DNA of 64,000 bases. It comes from Streptomyces rubiginosohelvolus. GTDB taxonomy: Bacteria > Actinomycetota > Actinomycetes > Streptomycetales > Streptomycetaceae. Numbering within the stretch: the first letter of the stretch is position 1; the number at the start of each line of letters is the position of its first letter. The stretch is taken from assembly GCF_014649875.1 (NCBI RefSeq), contig NZ_BMTW01000002.1, positions 62,001 through 126,000 on the forward strand. The letters run 5' to 3'. The notes beneath the pieces are model-generated. The model did not search any database, was not told where the DNA came from, and was given only the letters and a program-made list of their open reading frames with translations. This document shows positions 8,248 to 15,839 of the stretch, piece by piece. A program made the position numbers and the translations under genes.

Positions 8248-8919
8248 TCACTCGCCCGCGTCGGCCGGATACCCGATCTCCTTGATGTCCTTGGCAAGTT
8301 CGGCGGGCACCCGCTCCGGATTGATCGCGGTGACGACCTCGTCCGTCAGCGGTCGCAGCGCGTAGACATGGCGTACGGCTTCGAGGTCGATGTCCACCTC
8401 GAAGTAGTCCTCGGCCCACTCCTGGTACGACTCGGGGCTCCCGATGACGAGGAGCTGGAAGAGCCAGTCGGCCCCGTCGGAGTCCTCCCCGTCCTCCGGG
8501 AACTCCACGGCCCCCGCCCGCCAGCGGTCGTCCCCGCTCTCGCGCCAGAGGCAGGCGGTGACGACGGGCATGCCGAACTCGTCCCTGAACGACGGCTCGT
8601 CCACGTAACGGCGGAACACCTCGGGCACCTCGTCGAGCACCCCGGGCCAGGGCCCGTCGTCCACGTACGGGCTCATCGGCGACTCGTGGTCGAAGCCGCG
8701 CGCGTAGGCGCCGTCGGCGGAGAAGACGATGGAGTACTCCCCGCCCTGCCCGTCCTGCATCGAGGCCATCGCCTCGGTCGGCGACCACTGCGCGTCGAAG
8801 CTGTGCCAGCGGTGGTCCCACTCCGGAGACAGGATCGCGTCGAGCATCGCCAGGGAACGGCAGAGATCGGTGAGGGCGGATATGCCAGGCAGCCGACGGG
8901 CCACGTCATGAACGCTCAT
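8248..8919 (-). CDS. Conserved hypothetical protein, acidic
   Basis: 223 aa from the ATG at 8919. The longer reading starts upstream without a ribosome site. It is strongly acidic and Trp-rich (SPEWDHRWHSFDAQWSPTEAM; DGPWPGVLDEVPEVFRRYV), with no signal peptide or membrane segment. The pattern of paired Trp/Tyr residues faintly recalls SMI1/SUKH-type folds. That is not strong enough to name, and no toxin gene is adjacent. It sits between a zinc-ribbon gene and a large secreted peptidase and has no evident operon partner. Confidence 0.75.
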   Translation of the reverse strand: MSVHDVARRLPGISALTDLCRSLAMLDAILSPEWDHRWHSFDAQWSPTEAMASMQDGQGGEYSIVFSADGAYARGFDHESPMSPYVDDGPWPGVLDEVPEVFRRYVDEPSFRDEFGMPVVTACLWRESGDDRWRAGAVEFPEDGEDSDGADWLFQLLVIGSPESYQEWAEDYFEVDIDLEAVRHVYALRPLTDEVVTAINPERVPAELAKDIKEIGYPADAGE

Positions 8920-9003
8920 GGGGCCATCCAACCGCACCGGCCGCAGGCTGACGCACCTGGTCCCGCACTCCCGTCGCAGGGAGCGCGGGACCAGGTCAGG
9001 GGC

Positions 9004-12000
9004 TCACTTCAGGCCGAAGGCCCGGATGATCTCCTGGTCGACGACGAGTCCGCCGGGGCCCTCCGCGTGGGCCTTGAGCGAGACCGAGGTCGCGCCCTTC
9101 GACGGGGTGCGGAACTTCGCGGTCCACTCGCCGGTCTTCTTCTTGCGCAGCTCCAGCTTCGTCCAGCTCTTGCCGTCGTCGTAACTGACCGACAGGGAAG
9201 CCTTGTCGGCCTTCACCGCGCCCGGCAGCCATTCCTGGGTGCCGGAGGTGAGACCGATCTCCGTCGTGCGGCCGGAGCGGACGTCGCCGGCCAGGTCGGT
9301 GTCGACGGCGTAGTCCAGCTGGAGCAGCGGGATGTCGGCCTGGTAGGGGCCGGCCTCGTCCAGGGCGCCGGAGACGAAGCCCCACTCGGAGTGCGTACGG
9401 GTCGACGTCTTCCAGGTCTTCGCGTCGCGTGCCGAGTCGATGACCAGGCGGTAGGGGCGCTTCTCGGCGGAGAGGTCGCCGATGTAACCCGCTCTGCCCG
9501 CGCCCTTCTTGAGCTGCGTGTCGCCCTGGTAGAAGGCGTACGAAGTGGTGTCGTACTCGTTCTCGGGCATCGAGCCGGAGTGGCCCGCGCCCGCGTCCGT
9601 CCACGGGGTGATGTTGAACTGGAGGTCGTTGTCGACCGTGCGGAACGGGCCCCAGTAGCCGGTGCCCAGGCGGGGGCGGGTCACCGGGGCGAACCACTCG
9701 GCGCGGTAGTCCTGGCCCGCCCGGTAGTCCAGTTCGGCGCTGCGCATCTCGTGGGCGCGGTCGGACTCCTCCGCGTTGAGGACCGAGTGGTTCTCGTACC
9801 AGAACGAGTCGCCCGGCAGCGGGTTGACCCATTCGGTGCGGACGTCGGGGAACTGCTCGTACTCCTCGAAGCCGAGGCCGGGACCGTAGTCCGGGATGTC
9901 GTAACGGTAGCCGCCGCCGAGCGTCTTCTTGTGGCCGTAGAAGGTGTTCTCCACCTTCGCCAGCTGACGGGTCGAGGGTGCGAAGGCCAGCGAGCGGTCC
10001 GGGATCGTGCCGTCGTGGCGGTCGACCAGGTCGTAGAGGTGGTCCGCGAACCTCTTCTGGTCGATCTCGATCTTCTTGCCGCGCTGTGCGGCGCGGATCA
10101 GGGTCTCGCCCGCGGACCTCTGGACCGACGCGACGGGGATCGTGGTCTGTTCGCCGTAGGGGGTGTAGCTCTCCATCGCCACGCCACGCTCGTCGTTGAC
10201 GACGAAGAGGGCCTTCGCCCCGGCGGCCAGCGCGGTCGCGAGACGCTCGGCGGGGGTGACATCCGCGCTGCGGGTGATCACGACGGCCTTGCCGCGCGCG
10301 TTCAGGCCCTGGTAGTCCGCCGGTGCGCCCTTGCCCGCGTACACCGGGCTCAGCTTCTGCTCGCTGTCCTCGGCGATCGCCGCGCCGCCCTGGACGTGGA
10401 CCGGTACGTCACGGCCGTCGGCCTCGACGTCGATCAGCTCCTCGCCCTGCCGCCAGCGGGTCAGGAAGCTGAAGTCGCCCTCCTTCACCTTCTTGGTGGG
10501 GCTCGCCCACAACTGGTCGTAAGTGAGCGGTATTTGGTACGCGTCACGCTGGACCGTGCCGTCCGGTGCGGTGCGCGCCATGTCGTAGCGGAGCTGGCGG
10601 GTCTCGGTCTCCTTCGGGGTGCGCACGCTGACCTTGCGGGCCTTGGACGCGTCGAGGGTGACCGTGGTGGAGCCGGTGAGGATCGTCTCCGGGGCCGCGA
10701 GGAACGCGACGGCCTGGGAGTCGGGGCGGTCGCCGTCGACGTCCACGGAGGCCCAGGCGGTGTAGTTGCCCGGCGGCAGGCGCAACGTGGTCTCGCCGCC
10801 GCTGATCTGGACGAGGCCGAGCTGCGGGTCGCCCAGTTCGCCGAGGACGACCAGGCCGTCCATCGGCTTGCCCGCCCTGTCGCGGAGCTTCAGCGTCAGG
10901 TCGTGCAGCTCCTTCTCCTTGGTGAGCGCGAACCCGGTGTGCGCGACCGTCGTGCCCGCCGCGTCGGTGGCGACGACCTGGCCGGAGAAGGTGGTGTCGA
11001 CAGCGACCTCCGCCGGGTCCAGGGACAGGACCGCTTCGGCGGTACCGCCCGCCGGGACGGTCAGCGTGTCGGTGGAGAGCGTGTAGGCCGCCTCGTCCGT
11101 GTCGGTGGCCAGGTTCAGCGTGACGTCCGCCTCACCCGTGTTGCGGTAGGTGATCGTGCGCTCGGCGACCTCGTCGGAGGGGCTGTGCGGCCAGGCGTAG
11201 GAGGCGACCTCGACCGAGCCGGTGGCCTCGATCGTGGTGTCGATCGCCGCCTTCACATCGAGCCGGCCGGTGCCCTGCTGGTACGGCGTGTACGCGTCCA
11301 GCTTCTCGGACGAGGTCATCAGCGCGTCCTTGATGTGCTGACCGGTCCAGTCGGGATGACGCTGCTTCAGAATGGCCGCCGCGCCCGCGACATGGGGCGT
11401 GGCCATCGACGTACCGGACATCGACCGGTACATGCCCTCGGCGCCGGGGACGGACTGCGAGGCGGCGGCGTTGATGTCGACGCCGGGGGCCGACAGGTCG
11501 GGCTTCAGTCCGTGCGAGCGGACCAGCGGGCCCATGGAGGAGAAGTCGGCGCGGCCGTCCTGCTTGTCGACCGCGGCAATGGTGAGCGCCTGCTCCGCCG
11601 AGCCGGGCGAGCCGATCGTGCCCGCCCCGTACGCGTTGCCCGCCGCGATCACGAAGAGCGGACCGCCGTCCGCCGAGAGGGAGTTGACCGCCTGGGACAT
11701 CGGGTCGGTGCCGTCGTCGGGCACCGGGGAGCCGAGGCTCATGGAGACGATGTCGGCCCCTTCGGCCTTCGCCCACTCCATGGCCTCGATGATCCCGGAG
11801 TCCGCTCCGGAGCCCTCGTCGCTGAGGACCTTGCCGACGAGCAGGTCGGCGGCCGGGGCGACCCCCTTGTTCGCGCCGTCGGACGCCGCGCCGGATCCGG
11901 CGATGGTGGAGGCGACGTGCGTGCCGTGGCCGTTCTTGTCGTCGACCTCCTCGCCGGGAACGAAGCTGCGGGTGCCGACGAGGCGGTCCTTGACGTCCGG

Positions 12001-12768
12001 GTGGCCGGCGTCGATGCCGGTGTCCAGGACGGCGACCTTGGTGCCCTTGCCGTCGAAGCCCGCGGCCCACGCCTCGGGGGCCTTCACCTGCGGCACGGAC
12101 TCGGCGAGCAGCGCCTCGGAGCGGCCGTCCAGCCAGAGCTTCGCGATCCCGCCGTCGAGCGAACGGGCGCCCGGGCTACGGGTGATGGCGTCCCAGAAGG
12201 TGCGCGCCCCGTCCTTGTCGGCACTGAGCGCGGACCCGTGGATGGAGGCGAGGGTGCGGACCTTCTTCGCACCGCGCGGGGCGGCGGGCAGGGCCTTGGC
12301 GCGCGCGGGCGAGTAGGTGGCGATGACCGGGACGGCCCCGGTGCCCTCGTCGTCGTAGCCCATCCTCACCAGGGCCGAGACGTTGAACAGCCGCCGGTCC
12401 AGGGTGCCCGCCGCGATCAGCGTGGTGGCCTCGTCGGGCAGCACGTACACGTCCTCGCCCGCCTGCTGGATGCGGACACCGCCGCTCGCGCCGTCGGGGC
12501 GGTCCACGGTGACGGTGTCCCGGTCGCCGGGGCCGTCCACGTACCGCACGACGTCGCCGGTGACCAGGGTGACGGTGTGGCTCTCGGTGGTGACGTCGGA
12601 GCGCGGGGCCTCGGGGCGCGGTGCGGGGGCGGCGCCGGCGGTGCCCCCACCGGCGAAGGGGACCAGCATGCCGCCCAGGAGGGCCGCCGAGGTCGCCAGG
12701 AGCAGGGCTCTGCGTCCTGGGCGGGCGGATCTCGCCCGGCCGGGAACGGAGGAGGGGGAAGAAGTCAT
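9004..12768 (-). CDS. Large secreted subtilisin-like (S8) serine peptidase
   Basis: 1254 aa. A twin-Arg-like basic start and hydrophobic core (residues about 15-48, ending GTAGAAPAP) form the signal peptide. A propeptide-like region runs to about 230. The catalytic domain has Asp249 (VAVLDTGID), His281 (NGHGTH), oxyanion Asn378 (AAGN) and Ser454 (SGTSMATPHVAG). The long C-terminal half includes a PA-like insert (NARGKAVVITRSADVTP) and beta-rich repeats. It is probably secreted and processed to degrade extracellular protein. Length and layout match the second S8 peptidase at 34.2-38 kb, so the two are paralogues. No clear Shine-Dalgarno precedes the ATG at 12768. Confidence 0.93.
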   Translation of the reverse strand: MTSSPSSVPGRARSARPGRRALLLATSAALLGGMLVPFAGGGTAGAAPAPRPEAPRSDVTTESHTVTLVTGDVVRYVDGPGDRDTVTVDRPDGASGGVRIQQAGEDVYVLPDEATTLIAAGTLDRRLFNVSALVRMGYDDEGTGAVPVIATYSPARAKALPAAPRGAKKVRTLASIHGSALSADKDGARTFWDAITRSPGARSLDGGIAKLWLDGRSEALLAESVPQVKAPEAWAAGFDGKGTKVAVLDTGIDAGHPDVKDRLVGTRSFVPGEEVDDKNGHGTHVASTIAGSGAASDGANKGVAPAADLLVGKVLSDEGSGADSGIIEAMEWAKAEGADIVSMSLGSPVPDDGTDPMSQAVNSLSADGGPLFVIAAGNAYGAGTIGSPGSAEQALTIAAVDKQDGRADFSSMGPLVRSHGLKPDLSAPGVDINAAASQSVPGAEGMYRSMSGTSMATPHVAGAAAILKQRHPDWTGQHIKDALMTSSEKLDAYTPYQQGTGRLDVKAAIDTTIEATGSVEVASYAWPHSPSDEVAERTITYRNTGEADVTLNLATDTDEAAYTLSTDTLTVPAGGTAEAVLSLDPAEVAVDTTFSGQVVATDAAGTTVAHTGFALTKEKELHDLTLKLRDRAGKPMDGLVVLGELGDPQLGLVQISGGETTLRLPPGNYTAWASVDVDGDRPDSQAVAFLAAPETILTGSTTVTLDASKARKVSVRTPKETETRQLRYDMARTAPDGTVQRDAYQIPLTYDQLWASPTKKVKEGDFSFLTRWRQGEELIDVEADGRDVPVHVQGGAAIAEDSEQKLSPVYAGKGAPADYQGLNARGKAVVITRSADVTPAERLATALAAGAKALFVVNDERGVAMESYTPYGEQTTIPVASVQRSAGETLIRAAQRGKKIEIDQKRFADHLYDLVDRHDGTIPDRSLAFAPSTRQLAKVENTFYGHKKTLGGGYRYDIPDYGPGLGFEEYEQFPDVRTEWVNPLPGDSFWYENHSVLNAEESDRAHEMRSAELDYRAGQDYRAEWFAPVTRPRLGTGYWGPFRTVDNDLQFNITPWTDAGAGHSGSMPENEYDTTSYAFYQGDTQLKKGAGRAGYIGDLSAEKRPYRLVIDSARDAKTWKTSTRTHSEWGFVSGALDEAGPYQADIPLLQLDYAVDTDLAGDVRSGRTTEIGLTSGTQEWLPGAVKADKASLSVSYDDGKSWTKLELRKKKTGEWTAKFRTPSKGATSVSLKAHAEGPGGLVVDQEIIRAFGLK

Positions 12769-12808
12769 GCAGCTGATCTACCGGTTGATCCGGGGTGACC
12801 GCTGCGTT

Positions 12809-12848
12809 CCGGGCGGGCGGGAAACCGCCGTGGCGGTAACCCGCCCGG
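12809..12848. terminator. Nested hairpin terminator downstream of xdhC
   Basis: Outer stem CCGGGCGGG (12809-12817) pairs with 12840-12848. A second stem, ACCGCC/GGCGGT (12824-12837), nests inside it. It lies 25 bp after the xdhC stop in the direction of transcription. Confidence 0.6.
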
Positions 12849-12873
12849 GATGGACGGGGTGTTGACGGGCGTT

Positions 12874-14016
12874 TCAGGCCACCGAGGCGAGCGGCTGCCC
12901 GCTGCTGTCGTGGTGGATGGGGGTGTGGGCCCCGGTGAGCGGTACGCCGCTGCCGCCGCGCCGGACCGCGACGATCTCGGCCGCGATGGACAGGGCCGTC
13001 TCCTCCGGCGTACGGGCGCCGAGGTCGAGGCCGATCGGTGAGTGCAGCCGGGCCAGTTCGCGGTCGGTGAGGCCGACCTCACGCAGCCGGTCGTTGCGCT
13101 CCAGGTGGGTGCGGCGCGAGCCCATCGCGCCGACGTAGGCGACCGGGAGCCGGAGGGCCGCCTCAAGGAGCGGTACGTCGAACTTGGCGTCGTGGGTGAG
13201 GACGCAGAGCACGGTACGGGCGTCGGTCTCGGTCCCGGCGAGGTAGCGGTGGGGCCATTCGACGACGATCTCGTCGGCCTCGGGGAAGCGGGCCGCGGTG
13301 GCGAAGACCGGGCGGGCATCGCAGACGGTGACCCGGTAGCCGAGGAACTTCCCGGCGCGCACCAGGGCCGCCGCGAAGTCGATGGCGCCGAAGACGATCA
13401 TGCGGGGCGGCGGCACGCTGGACTCGACCAGCAGCTCGATGGGCCGGCCGCAGCGGGAGCCCTCCGCGCCGATGGCGAGCGGTCCGGTGCGGCCCGCGTC
13501 CAGGAGGGCCCGGGTCTCGGCGGCGGCGGTCCGGTCGAGCGCCGGGTGGCCGCCGAGCCCGCCCTCGTAACTCCCGTCGGGGCGGACCAGGAGCGGCAGG
13601 CCGAGCAGTTCCTCGGGGCCGTCCGTGACCCGGGCCAGTGCGGCCGCCGTCCCCTCGGCGGCGGCCGCGAGCGCGGCGGCGAACACCGGCCGGGCGGGGT
13701 CGTCCGCCCGGACCGGGGTCACCAGGATGTCGATGATGCCGCCGCAGGTCAGGCCGACCGCGAAGGCGTCCTCGTCGCTGTAGCCGAAGCGCTCACGGAC
13801 GGGCCGGCCGTCCTCCATGGCCTGTTGGCACAGTTCGTACACGGCCCCCTCCACGCAGCCGCCGGAGACCGACCCGACGGCCGTGCCGTCGCGGTCGACG
13901 GCGAGGGCCGCGCCGGGCTGCCGGGGCGCGCTGCCGCCGACCGCCACCACGGTGGCGACGGCGAACTCGCGTCCCTGCGAGACCCACCGGTGCAGCTCTT
14001 CGGCGATGTCCAGCAT
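12874..14016 (-). CDS. xdhC: XdhC-family molybdoenzyme maturation factor
   Basis: 380 aa. The N-terminal XdhC/CoxI domain carries GGSAPRQPGAALAV and the diagnostic GLTCGGIIDILV. The C-terminal Rossmann-type domain has FGAIDFAAALVRAGKFLGY, CVLTHDAKFDVPLLEAAL and YVGAMGSRRTH. In the family this protein binds molybdenum cofactor and helps insert its sulfurated form into xanthine dehydrogenase. The ATG at 14016 follows AAGGAGAG. It is the last gene of the purine block, 36 bp after the NCS2 permease, and fits maturation of the xanthine dehydrogenase encoded upstream. Confidence 0.92.
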   Translation of the reverse strand: MLDIAEELHRWVSQGREFAVATVVAVGGSAPRQPGAALAVDRDGTAVGSVSGGCVEGAVYELCQQAMEDGRPVRERFGYSDEDAFAVGLTCGGIIDILVTPVRADDPARPVFAAALAAAAEGTAAALARVTDGPEELLGLPLLVRPDGSYEGGLGGHPALDRTAAAETRALLDAGRTGPLAIGAEGSRCGRPIELLVESSVPPPRMIVFGAIDFAAALVRAGKFLGYRVTVCDARPVFATAARFPEADEIVVEWPHRYLAGTETDARTVLCVLTHDAKFDVPLLEAALRLPVAYVGAMGSRRTHLERNDRLREVGLTDRELARLHSPIGLDLGARTPEETALSIAAEIVAVRRGGSGVPLTGAHTPIHHDSSGQPLASVA

Positions 14017-14052
14017 GGCGTTCTCTCCTTAAGCGGGAAGGGGGCCCGGGCG

Positions 14053-15510
14053 TCAGTGGACGCCCAGCCAGCTCTCGATCGGGTTGAGGGCGAAGAAGAC
14101 GATGAAGATCACCGTCAGCCCCCACATGAAGGCCCCGACCTCGCGGGCCCGGCCCTGGGCGAGCTTGATGGCGGAGTAGGAGATGACACCCGCGGCGACA
14201 CCGGTGGTGATGGTGTACGTGAAGGGCATCAGGACCACGGTCAGGAAGACCGGGATGGCGACGGATCGGTCGCCCCAGTCCACGTGCCGGGCGTTCTGCA
14301 TCATCATCGCGCCGATGACGACGAGGGCGGCGGAAGCCACCTCGGTCGGCACGATCGCGGTGAGCGGGGTGAAGAAGAGGCAGGCGGCGAAGAAGAGGCC
14401 GGTGACGGCGGAGGCGAGGCCGGTCCGGGCCCCTTCGCCGACGCCGGTGGCCGATTCCACGAAGACCGTCTGGCCGGAGCCGGAGGCGACACCGCCGATG
14501 ACACCGCCGGCGCCGTCGATGAACAGCGCCTTGGACAGGCCCGGCATACGCCCCTTGTCGTCGGCGAGCTTGGCCTCGGTGCCGACGCCGATGATGGTGG
14601 CCATCGCGTCGAAGAACCCGGCCAGCACCAGGGTGAAGACGATCATGCCGACGGTCATCACGCCGACGTCGCCCCAGCCGCCGAACTCGACGTTTCCGAA
14701 GAGCGAGAAGTCCGGGGTGGAGACCGCGCTGCCGTCCAGCTCGGGCGGGCCGCTGCTCCACGTCTTGGGGTCGATGTCGACGATCGCGTTGATGATGATC
14801 GCGACCAGCGTGCCGACGACGATGCCGATCAGGATCGCGCCGGGGATGTTGCGCGCCTGGAGCATGAAGATGAGCAGCAGGGTCACGCAGAAGATCAGGA
14901 CGGGCCAGCCGGCGAGTTCACCGGCCGGGCCGAGGGTGACGGGGGTCGCCTCGCCCTGGTGGACGAATCCGGCCTTGTAGAGGCCGATGAGGGCGATGAA
15001 GAGCCCGATGCCCATGGTGATGCCGTGCTTGAGCGCGAGCGGGATCGCGTTCATGATCATCTCGCGGAGGCCGGTGACCACCAGGAGACAGATCACCACA
15101 CCGTAGATCACACACATGCCCATGGCCTGCGGCCAGGTCATGTTGGGCGCGACCTGCGAGGCGAGCACACCGGAGACGCTGAGCCCGGCGGCGAGCGCCA
15201 GGGGCACCTTGCCGACGAAGCCCATGAGCAGGGTCGTCGCGGCAGCCGCCAGGGCGGTCGCGGTGATCAGGCCGGGCTGGCTGAGGAGGTTGCCGTTGAC
15301 GTCCTCCCCGCCCAGGATCAGCGGGTTGAGCAGGAGGATGTACGCCATGGCCATGAAGGTCGTGACGCCGCCGCGCACCTCGCGCGCGACCGTGGATCCT
15401 CGTTCGGATATGTGGAAGTACCGGTCGAGCCATGATCTTCCGGCGGGGACGCGTGAGCCGGGGCCCGCGCTTTCCGGACTGGTTTTCGGTTCCACTGACT
15501 GCTGGGTCAT
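14053..15510 (-). CDS. NCS2-family purine (hypoxanthine/guanine/adenine-type) permease
   Basis: 485 aa, polytopic. The start MTQQSVEPK at 15510 is preceded by a plausible ribosome site; upstream frame is non-coding. The conserved AzgA/PbuG-type blocks are VRGGVTTFMAMAYILLLNPLILG, GLFIALIGLYKAGFV, FFDAMATIIGVG and GSGQTVFVESATGVGEGARTGLASAV, the last near the substrate site. About 12-14 hydrophobic segments are visible. Proton-coupled uptake of purine bases is the family role. Its position between xdh and xdhC suggests it supplies substrate for the dehydrogenase. Whether it is co-transcribed with xdh is uncertain, because a terminator-like hairpin lies between them. Confidence 0.92.
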   Translation of the reverse strand: MTQQSVEPKTSPESAGPGSRVPAGRSWLDRYFHISERGSTVAREVRGGVTTFMAMAYILLLNPLILGGEDVNGNLLSQPGLITATALAAAATTLLMGFVGKVPLALAAGLSVSGVLASQVAPNMTWPQAMGMCVIYGVVICLLVVTGLREMIMNAIPLALKHGITMGIGLFIALIGLYKAGFVHQGEATPVTLGPAGELAGWPVLIFCVTLLLIFMLQARNIPGAILIGIVVGTLVAIIINAIVDIDPKTWSSGPPELDGSAVSTPDFSLFGNVEFGGWGDVGVMTVGMIVFTLVLAGFFDAMATIIGVGTEAKLADDKGRMPGLSKALFIDGAGGVIGGVASGSGQTVFVESATGVGEGARTGLASAVTGLFFAACLFFTPLTAIVPTEVASAALVVIGAMMMQNARHVDWGDRSVAIPVFLTVVLMPFTYTITTGVAAGVISYSAIKLAQGRAREVGAFMWGLTVIFIVFFALNPIESWLGVH

Positions 15511-15719
15511 GATGCCTGACTCCCAAGGTTCACAGGGGCACCCGCTTGGAGATTCCTGAATGCGGGATTTGGGATGACTGCGTCGGCTGCACGACCCGGG
15601 GACGGCCGGGACGAACTGTTGAAGCAGAACGGATGTGCCGGCGGCACGGATGATCCGTGAGGCGCTGCCGTGCTCTCGGGCACGGCGGAGAAGAACCGCG
15701 AGCGGTGCGGTACTTGGGC

Positions 15720-15777
15720 CTCCGGGCGGTGCGGGGTGCGGAAAAGTGTGACGTTCTCGGCTTCGCACCGCCCGGAG
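15720..15777. repeat. 14-bp perfect inverted repeat upstream of purine permease
   Basis: CTCCGGGCGGTGCG (15720-15733) pairs exactly with CGCACCGCCCGGAG (15764-15777) around a 30-nt loop. It could be a second terminator element, an RNA regulatory stem in the permease leader, or a regulator site. Confidence 0.5.
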
Positions 15778-15799
15778 AGATGGGGGGACCGCTCGGAGG

Positions 15800-15835
15800 C
15801 TGCCGGGTGACGACGGGTGAGAGGTCACCCGGCAG
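15800..15835. terminator. Terminator hairpin after xanthine dehydrogenase large subunit
   Basis: The stem CTGCCGGGTGAC (15800-15811) pairs perfectly with 15824-15835, immediately beyond the stop at 15840 in the minus direction. Confidence 0.7.
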
Positions 15836-15839
15836 GCTC

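Larger units (their letters stand above)
15511..15839. other. Intergenic region between permease and xanthine dehydrogenase
   Basis: 329 bp with no convincing ORF. It holds the xdh terminator hairpin (15800-15835), a 14-bp inverted repeat (15720-15777) and presumably a promoter for the permease/xdhC pair. No purine-riboswitch core was recognisable. Confidence 0.6.

Noticed and set aside
8368..12798. 1476-codon open frame opposite the S8 peptidase
   Set aside because: Antisense shadow from high third-position GC; no domain, no ribosome site, and the sense frame has a full peptidase active site.
15511..15720. Purine riboswitch before the NCS2 permease
   Set aside because: No three-way-junction core sequence recognised; such riboswitches are also unusual in Streptomyces.
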